From JANOMH01 sp031422295 (lineage in GTDB: Bacteria > Pseudomonadota > Alphaproteobacteria > Rhodobacterales > Rhodobacteraceae), in contig JANOQM010000033.1 of NCBI GenBank assembly GCA_031422295.1, forward strand, positions 43,796 to 107,795: 64,000 nucleotides of DNA, in the 5' to 3' direction. The translations under genes and the position numbers were made by a program. Positions 17,590 through 26,590 of this stretch are shown here, piece after piece (the first letter of the stretch is position 1; every line of letters starts with the position of its first letter). Under the pieces are notes generated by a model, which did not search any database, was not told the origin of the DNA, and was given only the letters and a program-made list of their open reading frames with translations.

Positions 17590-20500
17590 TTAATCCTTGG
17601 CAATTGACCATATCTTGGGCCGGGTGATGCCCAGTTGCGCCACCAGCGCCTGCCAGCCGGAACCTTCGTGATCTTTTGGCAGGCATTCGGCCTCGTCCAG
17701 CCGGAACAGCGCCTGCGCCTGATTGTACAACATCCCTCGCTCTGCCGCGCCATGCGCCGCGGCCAGCCAGTGCTTGGCCGCAACGTCACGTTTGCCACGA
17801 TACCAGGCTGCATCCCCGGCGGCGAGGTCGGCTGATGGTTTGCCCGCCCGGTATTGCCGCGCCATTCGCCCGCCGCTTTTGGCCACCACGGCACTATGCG
17901 CCAGCAAAGATTTATCCCCGGTCCGCCGCCACAGGTTCCACACGACATCACATAAGAAACTGACGTTCTGCACCATGTAGACCTGCGGGCGGCGCATCCC
18001 GCGCACAACGGATATGGCATCGTCCAAGCCCGCGCGGCCCTGCACCAGATCACCGTCCACCAGCGCCAGCAAGGCCCGCGCATACCCATCGACCACGTTG
18101 GAATTGTCGTTGGTATCGCCCTTTTTCTTTGGGTCGTTCAGGATGCCGTTCAAAATCCGGCAATCCTCGCGGGCCTCATCCAGCCGGTTCAGGCACATCA
18201 GGTCGCGCAACCGGCCATTATGCGACCAGGCGATGGAATGGCTGATGTCGCGGTCACGCGCGGCGGCAAGGGTGGCGTCGCTGCAGGCCTTGGCCTGTTC
18301 GAACCAGCCTTCGACCCGCTTGAGGTTGCCCAACGACGACATCGAGGTCTCCCAGTTTTTCCGCTCGCCGCAGCGGTCTGCCACGTCCATGGACCGCCGA
18401 AAATGCGCCTCGCCGATGGTCCAGCCGCATTTGCCCATCTCGAACACACCAGAGGCCATATAGACCCATGAAATCGTCGGCAGATCGGCCAGCCGTTCGG
18501 CAATGTCGATGGACTTGGCTTGCAAATCATTGCCGTCCAGCGCCCATGGCAAGGCGCGGGAAATCAGCGCCATGCCCATGTAAATCTTGGCCAGCGTCGT
18601 GCTGTCGCCACCGCCGCTGCGGGCCAGGTTCACACCGCGCAACACCTCGGCCAAGGAAAACGGCACCTTGTTCAGCTCATAATGTATCTCAGACAACGTC
18701 ATGTTGATCTCGGCCGCGGCAATCATCGGGTCGCGCACCGCGGCGGGTTGCGGCGCGCGGTGCGGGCGCAGTTTATATCCGGCAAAGCCGCCCATTGCTG
18801 TGACCAGTGCCGCCCGTGTGGTTTTAGGCGGGGCGCGGTCCAGCAGTGCGGCACTTTCACACAAGAATTCCGCCGCACGGTTGTAATGGCCAAGCGCCTT
18901 TAGCGCATCGGCGATCTTATGGTTCCAGTGGCCTTGGGTGATCTTGCTGGCAAGCTGTGGTTGTCTGGCCACGATGTTCAGGGCCCGGGTCAGAAAATCC
19001 ACAACCTCGGCGTTGTTATAGCCTGACCGCGCACTTTCTGCTGCGCGTGACAGGAAATCGACGGCCTGATCCGGCAAGTCTGCCTGTTCAAAATGATGCG
19101 CCAAAAGGGCGAGTGAGGCGGCTGGATAGTCCTGCGCTGCCCCGCGCGCGTTCAGCAATGCGGCGACCTTGGCATGCAGCCCCCGGCGCTGATCACTGAC
19201 CAACAACTTATAGGCTGCATCGCCGATAATGGCATGGTGAAAGCGGTGGATACCACCTTCCGCGTCGACCGGATCGACCAGCCCCGCGTTTTGGGCGGCG
19301 GCAATCTCGTCGGCCAGCACTGCAATGGCTGTGCCTGCCGGATGCAGCCGCGACAAAAGATCAAGATCAAAGGTCCGGCCCAGCACAGCGGCCACCTTCA
19401 GCGTCAATTGCTGCGCGGGCGCAAGGCTGGCGATGCGTTCGGCGACCACGCCTTCGACCGCATCAGGAAAGGCAATCTGCGACAGGCCCTGCTCGCCCAG
19501 CCGCAAATGCGCATAACCGGCCTCAATCCGCACCAACCCCTGCTCGCGCAACGACAGGGCAAGGGCTGTGGTAAACAGCGGGTGACCCTCGGCATGGCGA
19601 TAGATCAGGTCCACGATGGCCGCAGCAGTTTCGACCACCTCAAGCGACGCGTTGACCAGCGCCACCGAGTCATCCCGCGAAAACGGCACAAGCTGGATTA
19701 CCGCTGCATCCGGCCGGTCCAACAAGCGTCGCGCCTCGAACGGCAGGGCGTCGCGGTCCAGCGGGCGCGATACAAGCGCAATTGTGATTTGGGGAAACGC
19801 CCGCGAAAACCGCTCCAGCAGTTGCCACGATGCGGAATCGAACCAATGCGCGTCCTCTACAATCACCACTTGCGGGGCTGGGCCGATCAGGCGTTCCAAC
19901 AGGGCGATGATCACGCTTTGGGTTTTCTCGGCCCGCCCGCCGCCGAACAGGCCGATGGTAAAGGCGGTATCGGGAATAACATTGCGCAGAACCGGGCTGA
20001 GTAACGGGACAAGACCGACCATCGTGGGGTCATGCGCCAGCATTTGCGCCAGTTCGTCGGCGCTGGGATCGGGGCCAACCAATGCCGCGACCAACGGACG
20101 CCAAGGGTAAAACCCGGTGGTGCGGCGCAGGCTGTCGGCGTTCATACGCAGGGTGGTGATGCCTGCACCGGTCAGGCAGGTTTCAAGATACCCCGCCAGC
20201 CGCGATTTACCCAAGCCCGCCTCGCCCACGATATGGATCAGTCCGGGGTCACTGGCGGCAGTCAGGCCCATAACCAAATCGTCCAATTGTGCGCATTCGG
20301 CCATTCGCCCGACAAACGCACCCCGGTCATCAGCCTGCCCCAACGCTTCGGCCTGCAAGATGTAATGCGCCGTGGCATCCTGACCTTTCAGAGTAAAGAC
20401 GCCCGCATCGGCAAAGCGGAACCGGTCCGCCCCCGCAGCCCGGGTATGCGCATCCACCCGCGTCTGACCTTTGGCCCCGCCAGACAGGGCAGCCGCGCGG

Positions 20501-21663
20501 TTCACCGCATCACCGATAACGGTATATTCCATGTGGCGGTCAGACCCGACCAACCCCGCAAACACCTTGCCGCCGGTTACGCCGATGCTGGCGGTCAAGC
20601 CCGCCATTCGGGCCGCATCCTGCACCATCACTGCCGCAGTTAAGGCGCGTTCTGCATTATCCTCGAACGACCGGGATTGCAGCCCCCAGGCGGCCAACAA
20701 GATCAGCCCCTTGTCGTCAGCCCCGAACTTTAACCGCACCCCGCCGTTGTCCTCGACGGCCCGCCGCAGCCCTTTTGACAAAATCGCCAAAGCGGGCAGG
20801 TCATCAGGGCCTTGAAACTGGAACCCTGAAAACCGTGCAAAAACAATCTGCGCAGAGCGGAATTCGGCAAGCCAGTCGGTGGCTATGCCATCTAACAGGT
20901 CGCGCAGATAACCCGGAACATAACCCGCGATAATCGCCACATCGGCAGCGTTGCGGACAAGCGCAGGGGCAGCCGCAGGCAATGTGCTGTCAAGCGTCAG
21001 CACCCGGACGCCATTTTGATCGGCCGCCACCGATGCGCGGGGGCCGACCGTCACTGAAACCTGCGCCCAAAGCCGTGGGTCCAGAAACACACCGTCGCGG
21101 AACCCCGCCTCGCTATGGGCGGCATCGAAAACATCGCCACAGATCACGGTTTCGGGGGTGATCGCACCCAATGTCAGATGCGCGATCCAGACCTGCCCCT
21201 GCGCCACGGAAACCCGCATTTTCAAGGTGGCCATCGCGGGGGCAGTCAGTTGGCGGCACGCCTCTTGCAAGGCCAGACCCGCCGCAATGGCGTGCATTGT
21301 CCGGATTGCGGGATCGCCGTCACCGGGCCAGGCCGCCGTCACCGCATCGCCGGAAAACTGCAGGATTTGCCCGCCAGCCGATTGAATAGCATCAGTGACA
21401 CGCCCAAAGACTGCATTCATAATCGCGCGCAATTCCTCGGCCCCGCGCGCCTCGGCCCGGGCCAGCGTGGCCCCGGCAATCGAAAACCCCGACAAATCGG
21501 CACATAGCACGATGGTGGGAACCGCAGTCGCGAAATCGGTGGCGCGTTGCCCGGCATTTTCAAGGACCACGCTGGCGATGATAGGCGAAATCACGGATTG
21601 CAGACCAGACGGTAGTTCCGTGTCCGAAATTATTTCGCCGACAGAACTGTCCGGCACATCCAT
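17590..21663 (-). CDS. Two-domain class III nucleotide cyclase with AAA ATPase and helical repeats (soluble adenylyl cyclase-like)
   Basis: A very large protein of 1357 residues. Cyclase domain C1 (about 48-215) keeps both metal Asps (D56 in CADLSGFS, D106 in FSGDAV) but has CGDVFDAAHSEA where the Asn and Arg should be. Domain C2 (about 272-430) has Arg277 in place of the first Asp (FARFSGF) but keeps Asn388 in VIGDAVNRAAAL. The ATPase follows, with Walker A VGEAGLGKS (about 479-487) and Walker B VVIVEDAHW. TPR-like helical repeats fill the C-terminal half. This order matches mammalian ADCY10 and AAA-linked bacterial cyclases. I chose ATG 21663 because the 24 residues before it look non-coding. 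Confidence 0.88.
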   Translation of the reverse strand: MDVPDSSVGEIISDTELPSGLQSVISPIIASVVLENAGQRATDFATAVPTIVLCADLSGFSIAGATLARAEARGAEELRAIMNAVFGRVTDAIQSAGGQILQFSGDAVTAAWPGDGDPAIRTMHAIAAGLALQEACRQLTAPAMATLKMRVSVAQGQVWIAHLTLGAITPETVICGDVFDAAHSEAGFRDGVFLDPRLWAQVSVTVGPRASVAADQNGVRVLTLDSTLPAAAPALVRNAADVAIIAGYVPGYLRDLLDGIATDWLAEFRSAQIVFARFSGFQFQGPDDLPALAILSKGLRRAVEDNGGVRLKFGADDKGLILLAAWGLQSRSFEDNAERALTAAVMVQDAARMAGLTASIGVTGGKVFAGLVGSDRHMEYTVIGDAVNRAAALSGGAKGQTRVDAHTRAAGADRFRFADAGVFTLKGQDATAHYILQAEALGQADDRGAFVGRMAECAQLDDLVMGLTAASDPGLIHIVGEAGLGKSRLAGYLETCLTGAGITTLRMNADSLRRTTGFYPWRPLVAALVGPDPSADELAQMLAHDPTMVGLVPLLSPVLRNVIPDTAFTIGLFGGGRAEKTQSVIIALLERLIGPAPQVVIVEDAHWFDSASWQLLERFSRAFPQITIALVSRPLDRDALPFEARRLLDRPDAAVIQLVPFSRDDSVALVNASLEVVETAAAIVDLIYRHAEGHPLFTTALALSLREQGLVRIEAGYAHLRLGEQGLSQIAFPDAVEGVVAERIASLAPAQQLTLKVAAVLGRTFDLDLLSRLHPAGTAIAVLADEIAAAQNAGLVDPVDAEGGIHRFHHAIIGDAAYKLLVSDQRRGLHAKVAALLNARGAAQDYPAASLALLAHHFEQADLPDQAVDFLSRAAESARSGYNNAEVVDFLTRALNIVARQPQLASKITQGHWNHKIADALKALGHYNRAAEFLCESAALLDRAPPKTTRAALVTAMGGFAGYKLRPHRAPQPAAVRDPMIAAAEINMTLSEIHYELNKVPFSLAEVLRGVNLARSGGGDSTTLAKIYMGMALISRALPWALDGNDLQAKSIDIAERLADLPTISWVYMASGVFEMGKCGWTIGEAHFRRSMDVADRCGERKNWETSMSSLGNLKRVEGWFEQAKACSDATLAAARDRDISHSIAWSHNGRLRDLMCLNRLDEAREDCRILNGILNDPKKKGDTNDNSNVVDGYARALLALVDGDLVQGRAGLDDAISVVRGMRRPQVYMVQNVSFLCDVVWNLWRRTGDKSLLAHSAVVAKSGGRMARQYRAGKPSADLAAGDAAWYRGKRDVAAKHWLAAAHGAAERGMLYNQAQALFRLDEAECLPKDHEGSGWQALVAQLGITRPKIWSIAKD

Positions 21664-22213
21664 CCCATTCCCCCCCGATTCAGGCAACAGACGATCATGC
21701 GCGCAATAGCCAACCGCACCCACGGCAGGCAACATCCTGAAATGCAGCGCGAGAAAAAACGTCTCTCTGTGTCAGCGTAGGTTTGCGCTTTGTCGCGGGC
21801 AAGAAAATTCGCCAATCCACTGGCTGCTGATCCGATTTGCGGTGTGAAAAACCGTCGTGCAGTGGGCCATGCTGTTGCCCGGAATGGCCGATTTCAGTTT
21901 TGTGCAGGTTTTGACGGGAGCGGGCAAAGCCAGCGCGTAGGTCATGTGCAAATCAGAGGTAATGGGTTGACGACCTGTTGGACGTGTGGCGAACAGGGCA
22001 TTTGGGGTGGCTGTAGACGTTGCTTAAAACAAGTTTGTCACTTGTACATCGTTAAGATTGGTCGCCAACTGTGAAACCTTTTATGTTGTTAGAGCGAATG
22101 CGTCACAGATTTGAGTAAACTCTGGATACTGGGAGGCTACACCGGATCAAATTTTCTATTAAAGATGAAAGCAATTTTGCATATTTACATGTTACAGAGT
22201 GTATTTTGTCATT
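21664..22213. other. Intergenic region, AT-rich toward its right half
   Basis: Between the cyclase gene and the distal end of the kinase/GTPase cluster. I found no convincing gene, RNA or terminator. A small inverted repeat ACAAG-N7-CTTGT lies at 22029-22045. From about 22070 the sequence is much richer in A and T, and this continues into the next gene. Confidence 0.5.
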
Positions 22214-23056
22214 TTAATAATTATGTTGCGAGATTGGAATGTCCATCTGGGTGAAGCCTTTTTCATAACTCGTAGTTTTCACCGAAAGCCATGTTTCGAT
22301 CAGAGCTATAGGATCTTCGGATTCGAACTCCATTAACAGCTGATGGCTTCCATATTCTGCAAACAAGAAATCGCGCCGATTACCTATAGTTCCTTTTTCT
22401 TGTAGAAGGACCATTTGATTGTTATCGCCTTTGGCTTGTATCGATGTGTTGAGAAAGTCATTTTTTATACGAACTAAATTCGTGGTATTCCCAAGACTTT
22501 GAAGCTTCAACCCTGCCTCAAGAATGATATATCTTTTTGCGATCGGCCCCAATCGGTGAATGTATTGAGTGAGTTTTTCTAAACTGAGAGGCTCTTGCGG
22601 TTTTGTCGCAACTAATTCCAGTTGCTTAATTATTGTTGTGCCTGATACCCCACCTGAACTAGATAACTTTAAACCCTCGGCTATAATCGAGCGTACCCCC
22701 AACATATCATGTCGTGCGGTGAAATCCCTCAATAGATCTATAATTCTATCTACGTCATATTCAGAAAATTGATCATCGGGTGCCACCATTATTCCGATTT
22801 CTACGCCTGATGTCAGATCAACGCAGCCAAGAATTCTTCGGCCTGCGACGTCGAAGCAGAGAGTTTCGTCAGCCGCTGTGGAAAAAACCAACCGGCGCGG
22901 CAGAATCGTTTCGTTAATTTCGCGCAGGATGGCTGTGATTAAATTCGTACTGTTGGAATTTATAACTTGTCTCCGGGTTGATGCGCTGTAGACAGCTTCA
23001 GTCATATAGATTTCCAGGGCCTGGTCCAGACTTAAGATGTCATCAGAGTTTTTCAT
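22214..23056 (-). CDS. Unknown protein, last gene of the kinase/GTPase cluster
   Basis: Protein of 280 residues that I cannot assign. The middle has LCFDVAGRRILGCVDLTSG followed by VEIGIMVAPDDQF, which resembles the DLTSG block of the next small gene, so both may share a small alpha/beta fold. The C-terminal half (about 165-270) is mixed alpha/beta and ends in a hydrophilic tail. No signal peptide or membrane segment. Its ATG overlaps the stop of the upstream small gene (ATGA), so the two are coupled. Codon use is AT-rich: two sample 60-base lines counted 42% and 47% GC, unlike the GC-rich neighbours, which suggests recent acquisition or low expression. Confidence 0.8.
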   Translation of the reverse strand: MKNSDDILSLDQALEIYMTEAVYSASTRRQVINSNSTNLITAILREINETILPRRLVFSTAADETLCFDVAGRRILGCVDLTSGVEIGIMVAPDDQFSEYDVDRIIDLLRDFTARHDMLGVRSIIAEGLKLSSSGGVSGTTIIKQLELVATKPQEPLSLEKLTQYIHRLGPIAKRYIILEAGLKLQSLGNTTNLVRIKNDFLNTSIQAKGDNNQMVLLQEKGTIGNRRDFLFAEYGSHQLLMEFESEDPIALIETWLSVKTTSYEKGFTQMDIPISQHNY

Positions 23057-23430
23057 GACGCCTCAGTTATTATAGCCAGCACATCCTGAGCCGTTTCAGT
23101 AAATTTCCTGATATCGATCTGGGTTGTGCAATCACAACATAATACTTCTGCTGGATGAATCGCTGAACGAAAGAACAGTTCGACATTATTTCCATCGATC
23201 AAAACGGCGGATTGCACGATGGTCTCTGTTGAACCTGCCAGAAATTGTGATGCGATGTCCCCGGTCAACAGATCCACCGCTGTCTGGCATAGCTGATCAA
23301 GTTGTTCCTGCGGCAGTTTAAGCCGCGTGCTGAACCCCATCACCATGCCCGACGTCAGGTCTGTGTATGCCAGCGCATTGCAGGCCGGAAATTGCCGACA
23401 AAGCCTGTCCAAGTGGTCCAAAACTGTCAA
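23053..23430 (-). CDS. Small protein, possibly roadblock/LC7-like
   Basis: A 125-residue soluble protein. It begins TVLDHLDRLCRQFPACNALAYT, then has DLTSGMVMGFSTRLKLP and an ending of alternating strands and helices (FRSAIHPAEVLCCDC). That pattern, helix then strand with a D-x-x-(S/T)-G turn, is like roadblock/LC7 modules that regulate small GTPases (MglB type), which fits a cluster with three GTPases. This is a fold guess, not a recognised family match. The first possible start is TTG at 23430 with no clear ribosome site, so the true start is uncertain. 61 bp separate it from the upstream GTPase gene. Confidence 0.7.
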   Translation of the reverse strand: MTVLDHLDRLCRQFPACNALAYTDLTSGMVMGFSTRLKLPQEQLDQLCQTAVDLLTGDIASQFLAGSTETIVQSAVLIDGNNVELFFRSAIHPAEVLCCDCTTQIDIRKFTETAQDVLAIITEAS

Positions 23431-23491
23431 AGGCAGTGCCCAAGGTTTCTAGTTCACCCTTTGATCGCACGAATCCATGAACAGAGTGTTG

Positions 23492-24370
23492 TCAGCGGTT
23501 TTTGCCCTGCAGTATTGCCCGGAATGCAGCCACTTCTGGGTCGTCCTGAACAAAGGCGGGTCTGGGTGTAGGGGTGGCGTTGCCCGGTTCGGATTTGATC
23601 CTGCGCGGCAGAATAGGGTCTGATTGGACGGTGTCCGGGGTAGTGGAACTTAGCGGATGTCCCAGACTATGCTGGATGGACTGGATCAGGCCAATCAATT
23701 GACATAGGAATTCGTCGGCCCCGGATGCGGTCAACAGATCAGCCCGCCCTTGCGCGGCAATTGCACCAGTCAACGAAATGGGCAGGCAAGGTGCGGCAAA
23801 TAGGCCGGTAGTTTCTTTGTTTACCCGCTTCACGATGCGGTCGCGGTCCCGTTCACTGATAATTTTGTCAATCCGGGTCAGCAATAGCAGGCTGTGCGCT
23901 TGCAGTTCGGGGGGCATGGTAGCCCAGATTGCGTTTTCGCTTTGACGCCAAGCCTGGGTGGCATGGGTACACCAGATCACACCATCGGCTTGTGGCAAGA
24001 CACGCTGCCAGATTTCAGCGGGCATATTTGGATCGGAAATGCCGGGCATATCGATGATATCACAGCTCGCCAGCATGTCAGATTGCTCAAAGAACCGGAT
24101 GTAAGCGGTTTCAGCAATCGGCACATCCTCGAGTCGCGCCAAACTGACAGGGATGGTCTTGCCTTCTAGATCAACACGGTAAGCGGGCGACGTACCATAG
24201 GATATCCAGACCGGGGGTAGTTGTGTGGCTGTGACCTGAACTGGCAAATGCTGACCGCCGGTCAGTAAATTGGCCAGCGTGCTTTTTCCAGCACTGAATT
24301 CACCCATCAGGGCCAATCGCGGTTTGCGCAGCGCGGAATCAGTCGCAGCATTGATCTTTTCCATAATCAT
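23492..24370 (-). CDS. Dynamin-like GTPase, short form
   Basis: P-loop GTPase of 292 residues. G1 is GEFSAGKST (residues 23-31), the sequence typical of bacterial dynamin-like proteins, with a Thr-rich switch I (VTATQLPPVW), G3 DMPG and G4 TRID. The protein ends soon after the G domain with a Pro/Thr-rich tail (about 230-280), so it lacks the long helical bundle of full dynamins. Its ATG overlaps the stop of the long dynamin gene (ATGA), so a paired complex, as in LeoBC or DynAB systems, is likely. Predicted cytosolic. Confidence 0.88.
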   Translation of the reverse strand: MIMEKINAATDSALRKPRLALMGEFSAGKSTLANLLTGGQHLPVQVTATQLPPVWISYGTSPAYRVDLEGKTIPVSLARLEDVPIAETAYIRFFEQSDMLASCDIIDMPGISDPNMPAEIWQRVLPQADGVIWCTHATQAWRQSENAIWATMPPELQAHSLLLLTRIDKIISERDRDRIVKRVNKETTGLFAAPCLPISLTGAIAAQGRADLLTASGADEFLCQLIGLIQSIQHSLGHPLSSTTPDTVQSDPILPRRIKSEPGNATPTPRPAFVQDDPEVAAFRAILQGKNR

Positions 24371-26412
24371 GCAGTGAACCTTGTAAATGTTTCGATTGTG
24401 GATTGTAGCGCATTGCGTCGATCTTCCAGCGCCTGCAGGCCAAACATCTTTTTCAGATCGGCCGGGCTGGCATCGGCTTTGCGTGCAACATTCAGCAAAA
24501 TGGCGCGCTGTTCGGTTAGAAAACCCCGGACAAGATGGGTCGCGGTTGCATGTAACGCGACGGCCTGAACTGCCTTTAAATCATGCAGCATGGGGTCGGT
24601 TTCAGCCTTGATCAGGTCATGAAATTTGACAGCAAAGGCCTGATAGCCGCGCCTGCGGAACCACCAGCTTTTCCACCAGCTGCCTTGTAGATCAAGGGCA
24701 ATGGTCTGGCCCAATGTCACCGGTGGTGGGACCCGCAATTCGGTGGAAATTTCGATTTGAATCTGCGCTGGTGGACAGTCGACCAGTTTCGCAAACACCT
24801 CGCCGACGGCGACGCGGGCGGCTGACATAGCGGTTTGGGTAACTTTTTGCATATTACTGCCAAAATTCAGATAATTGGCCCGCAGCAAGATCCGCAATCC
24901 ATCAGGGCTGTAGTGCCACGGGCTGTTTTCGCCATACCGTTCAAGATGCGAGATTAAGGCCGATGTGGCACGGTCCAGAAAGCTGCGATGTGCGCGGTCC
25001 AGCCGGTCACTATAATCCGAAATGGCCGCGGCAATATCACTGGTCAAGGTAGCCAGACACGCAACCTGCAATTGGTCAAGTAAACCTGCAACCTGATCCG
25101 GGGTTAACGTCGCCGCAGATTTGCGGTTTACCTCGAACGACATGATACGGTCTGCGGCCTGCACACCTTTAGCAAGGTTCAGCGACATGCGGGCGATACG
25201 TTGCACCGCCTCAAGGCCCACTCCTTCGACAATACGGTCTGATATTGCGCGAAAAAGCTCTGGCAAACCTGATAGCTCTGTAATGATTTGGGTGGTAGTC
25301 AAAGGCACAGTCGAGGGGCGGGCCGCAACCTCGGCCCAGTTCAGCAGGGCTGCTGAACTATCGGCGGGCAATGTTCCCAACTGGCCCGCCAAGCTGGCAT
25401 TTGCCCACAAGGCACTGCCAAAAATGACCTGCGGATCTGCAGGTCCGTTAAATGCGGCAAGAGTCTCCAAGATGCGGGTCCGGATTTCGGGCACTTCAAC
25501 TGCCGGATTGGCCAATTCGTCAATCCGGTTCACAAAAATCAGGACCTCACGGGATTTGACATTGGCGATCAACCGCACCAGCGCCATGTCCGTCGAGGTC
25601 AGCGCCTGATGTGCGGATAAGACGACGACGCACAGTCGGCTGTCGCGGATTGCATTGATTGTGATCTGTTCGCGCATCATGAAAGTGTCGTTCACACCGG
25701 GGGTGTCACGCAGGCACATGCGCATTGGCATTGCCGGGCTGGGCAAGAAAATATCGGCTGATTTGGTGATATCGGCAAAACGGCCCTGACTGCTGGCTGC
25801 AGTCGTATCGTCGTCAAAGTCATCGCCCAGACAGACATAGCGCTGGATCAGGTCCTGATCGACATAGCCATAATCATGTTCCTGCCCCAACAGCATCTCG
25901 AACTTACGGCCCAGCCGTTTGCGGGATTTGGCGCGCATATCGCTGATCTGCGTGCGTACTTTTTCCAATTCTTCGTCCGCTCCGGCGCGGCTTGCCAATT
26001 CACCGATCCGACCCCCACTTTCGATCAGGCGGGTCCATTCCTGTTCGTCAAAAAATCGAAACCGCGCACCGGGTTTGATGTCATGTGCGGGGGGGGACAG
26101 ATGCAGGGTGGTGACGACCGATGTCCAAGGGTTCACATCCGCCGGCAAAAGACCGGGCACGCCGATCATGGCGTTCACAAGCGAGGTTTTGCCGGATTTG
26201 ACCTGCCCGATCAGGGTTACGCTGGGTTCTATGGCATTCAGCTGATGCACCAGGCGCAGCGCTGCCTTTTTGGTTTCTTTATCGCCAATGCGCGCCAGCC
26301 GTAGCAGCGCCATGCGTAGTTTTTCGACACGATGCGCAAAGGCGGCAAGGCGTTCCAGCCCTGTACCGGACTGGTCGATTTTGTCCCGGTCAAGGTGATT
26401 ATAAGCATTCAT
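24367..26412 (-). CDS. Dynamin family GTPase, long form
   Basis: Protein of 681 residues. A helical lead (1-60) is followed by the G domain: G1 GQVKSGKTS (69-77), G3 RDTPGVND, G4 VNRID, with a long insertion between switch I and G3 (acidic stretch GDDFDDDTTAA). The C-terminal half is helical. It contains GSWWKSWWFRRRGYQ near residue 600, a Trp- and Arg-rich patch that could dip into the membrane as the paddle of dynamins does. ATG at 26412 follows GGGGGTGTG. The gap of 178 bp upstream is AT-rich and may hold an internal promoter. Likely role: GTP-driven membrane remodelling together with the short GTPase next to it. Confidence 0.9.
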   Translation of the reverse strand: MNAYNHLDRDKIDQSGTGLERLAAFAHRVEKLRMALLRLARIGDKETKKAALRLVHQLNAIEPSVTLIGQVKSGKTSLVNAMIGVPGLLPADVNPWTSVVTTLHLSPPAHDIKPGARFRFFDEQEWTRLIESGGRIGELASRAGADEELEKVRTQISDMRAKSRKRLGRKFEMLLGQEHDYGYVDQDLIQRYVCLGDDFDDDTTAASSQGRFADITKSADIFLPSPAMPMRMCLRDTPGVNDTFMMREQITINAIRDSRLCVVVLSAHQALTSTDMALVRLIANVKSREVLIFVNRIDELANPAVEVPEIRTRILETLAAFNGPADPQVIFGSALWANASLAGQLGTLPADSSAALLNWAEVAARPSTVPLTTTQIITELSGLPELFRAISDRIVEGVGLEAVQRIARMSLNLAKGVQAADRIMSFEVNRKSAATLTPDQVAGLLDQLQVACLATLTSDIAAAISDYSDRLDRAHRSFLDRATSALISHLERYGENSPWHYSPDGLRILLRANYLNFGSNMQKVTQTAMSAARVAVGEVFAKLVDCPPAQIQIEISTELRVPPPVTLGQTIALDLQGSWWKSWWFRRRGYQAFAVKFHDLIKAETDPMLHDLKAVQAVALHATATHLVRGFLTEQRAILLNVARKADASPADLKKMFGLQALEDRRNALQSTIETFTRFTA

Positions 26413-26590
26413 GATCACACCCCCAAAACGCGGCCAAACCTCTGGCTGACACCCAGACCCGCGCTGTGATACTCGCGTGATCTTGTCGTTGGGATGTTCC
26501 GTTGCCCGGCCCAACTAAGGTCTATATCGACCTGAAACATGGCCTTTCTACGGCAGGTAAATTTTTAACATATTGATATTAAATGCATTT

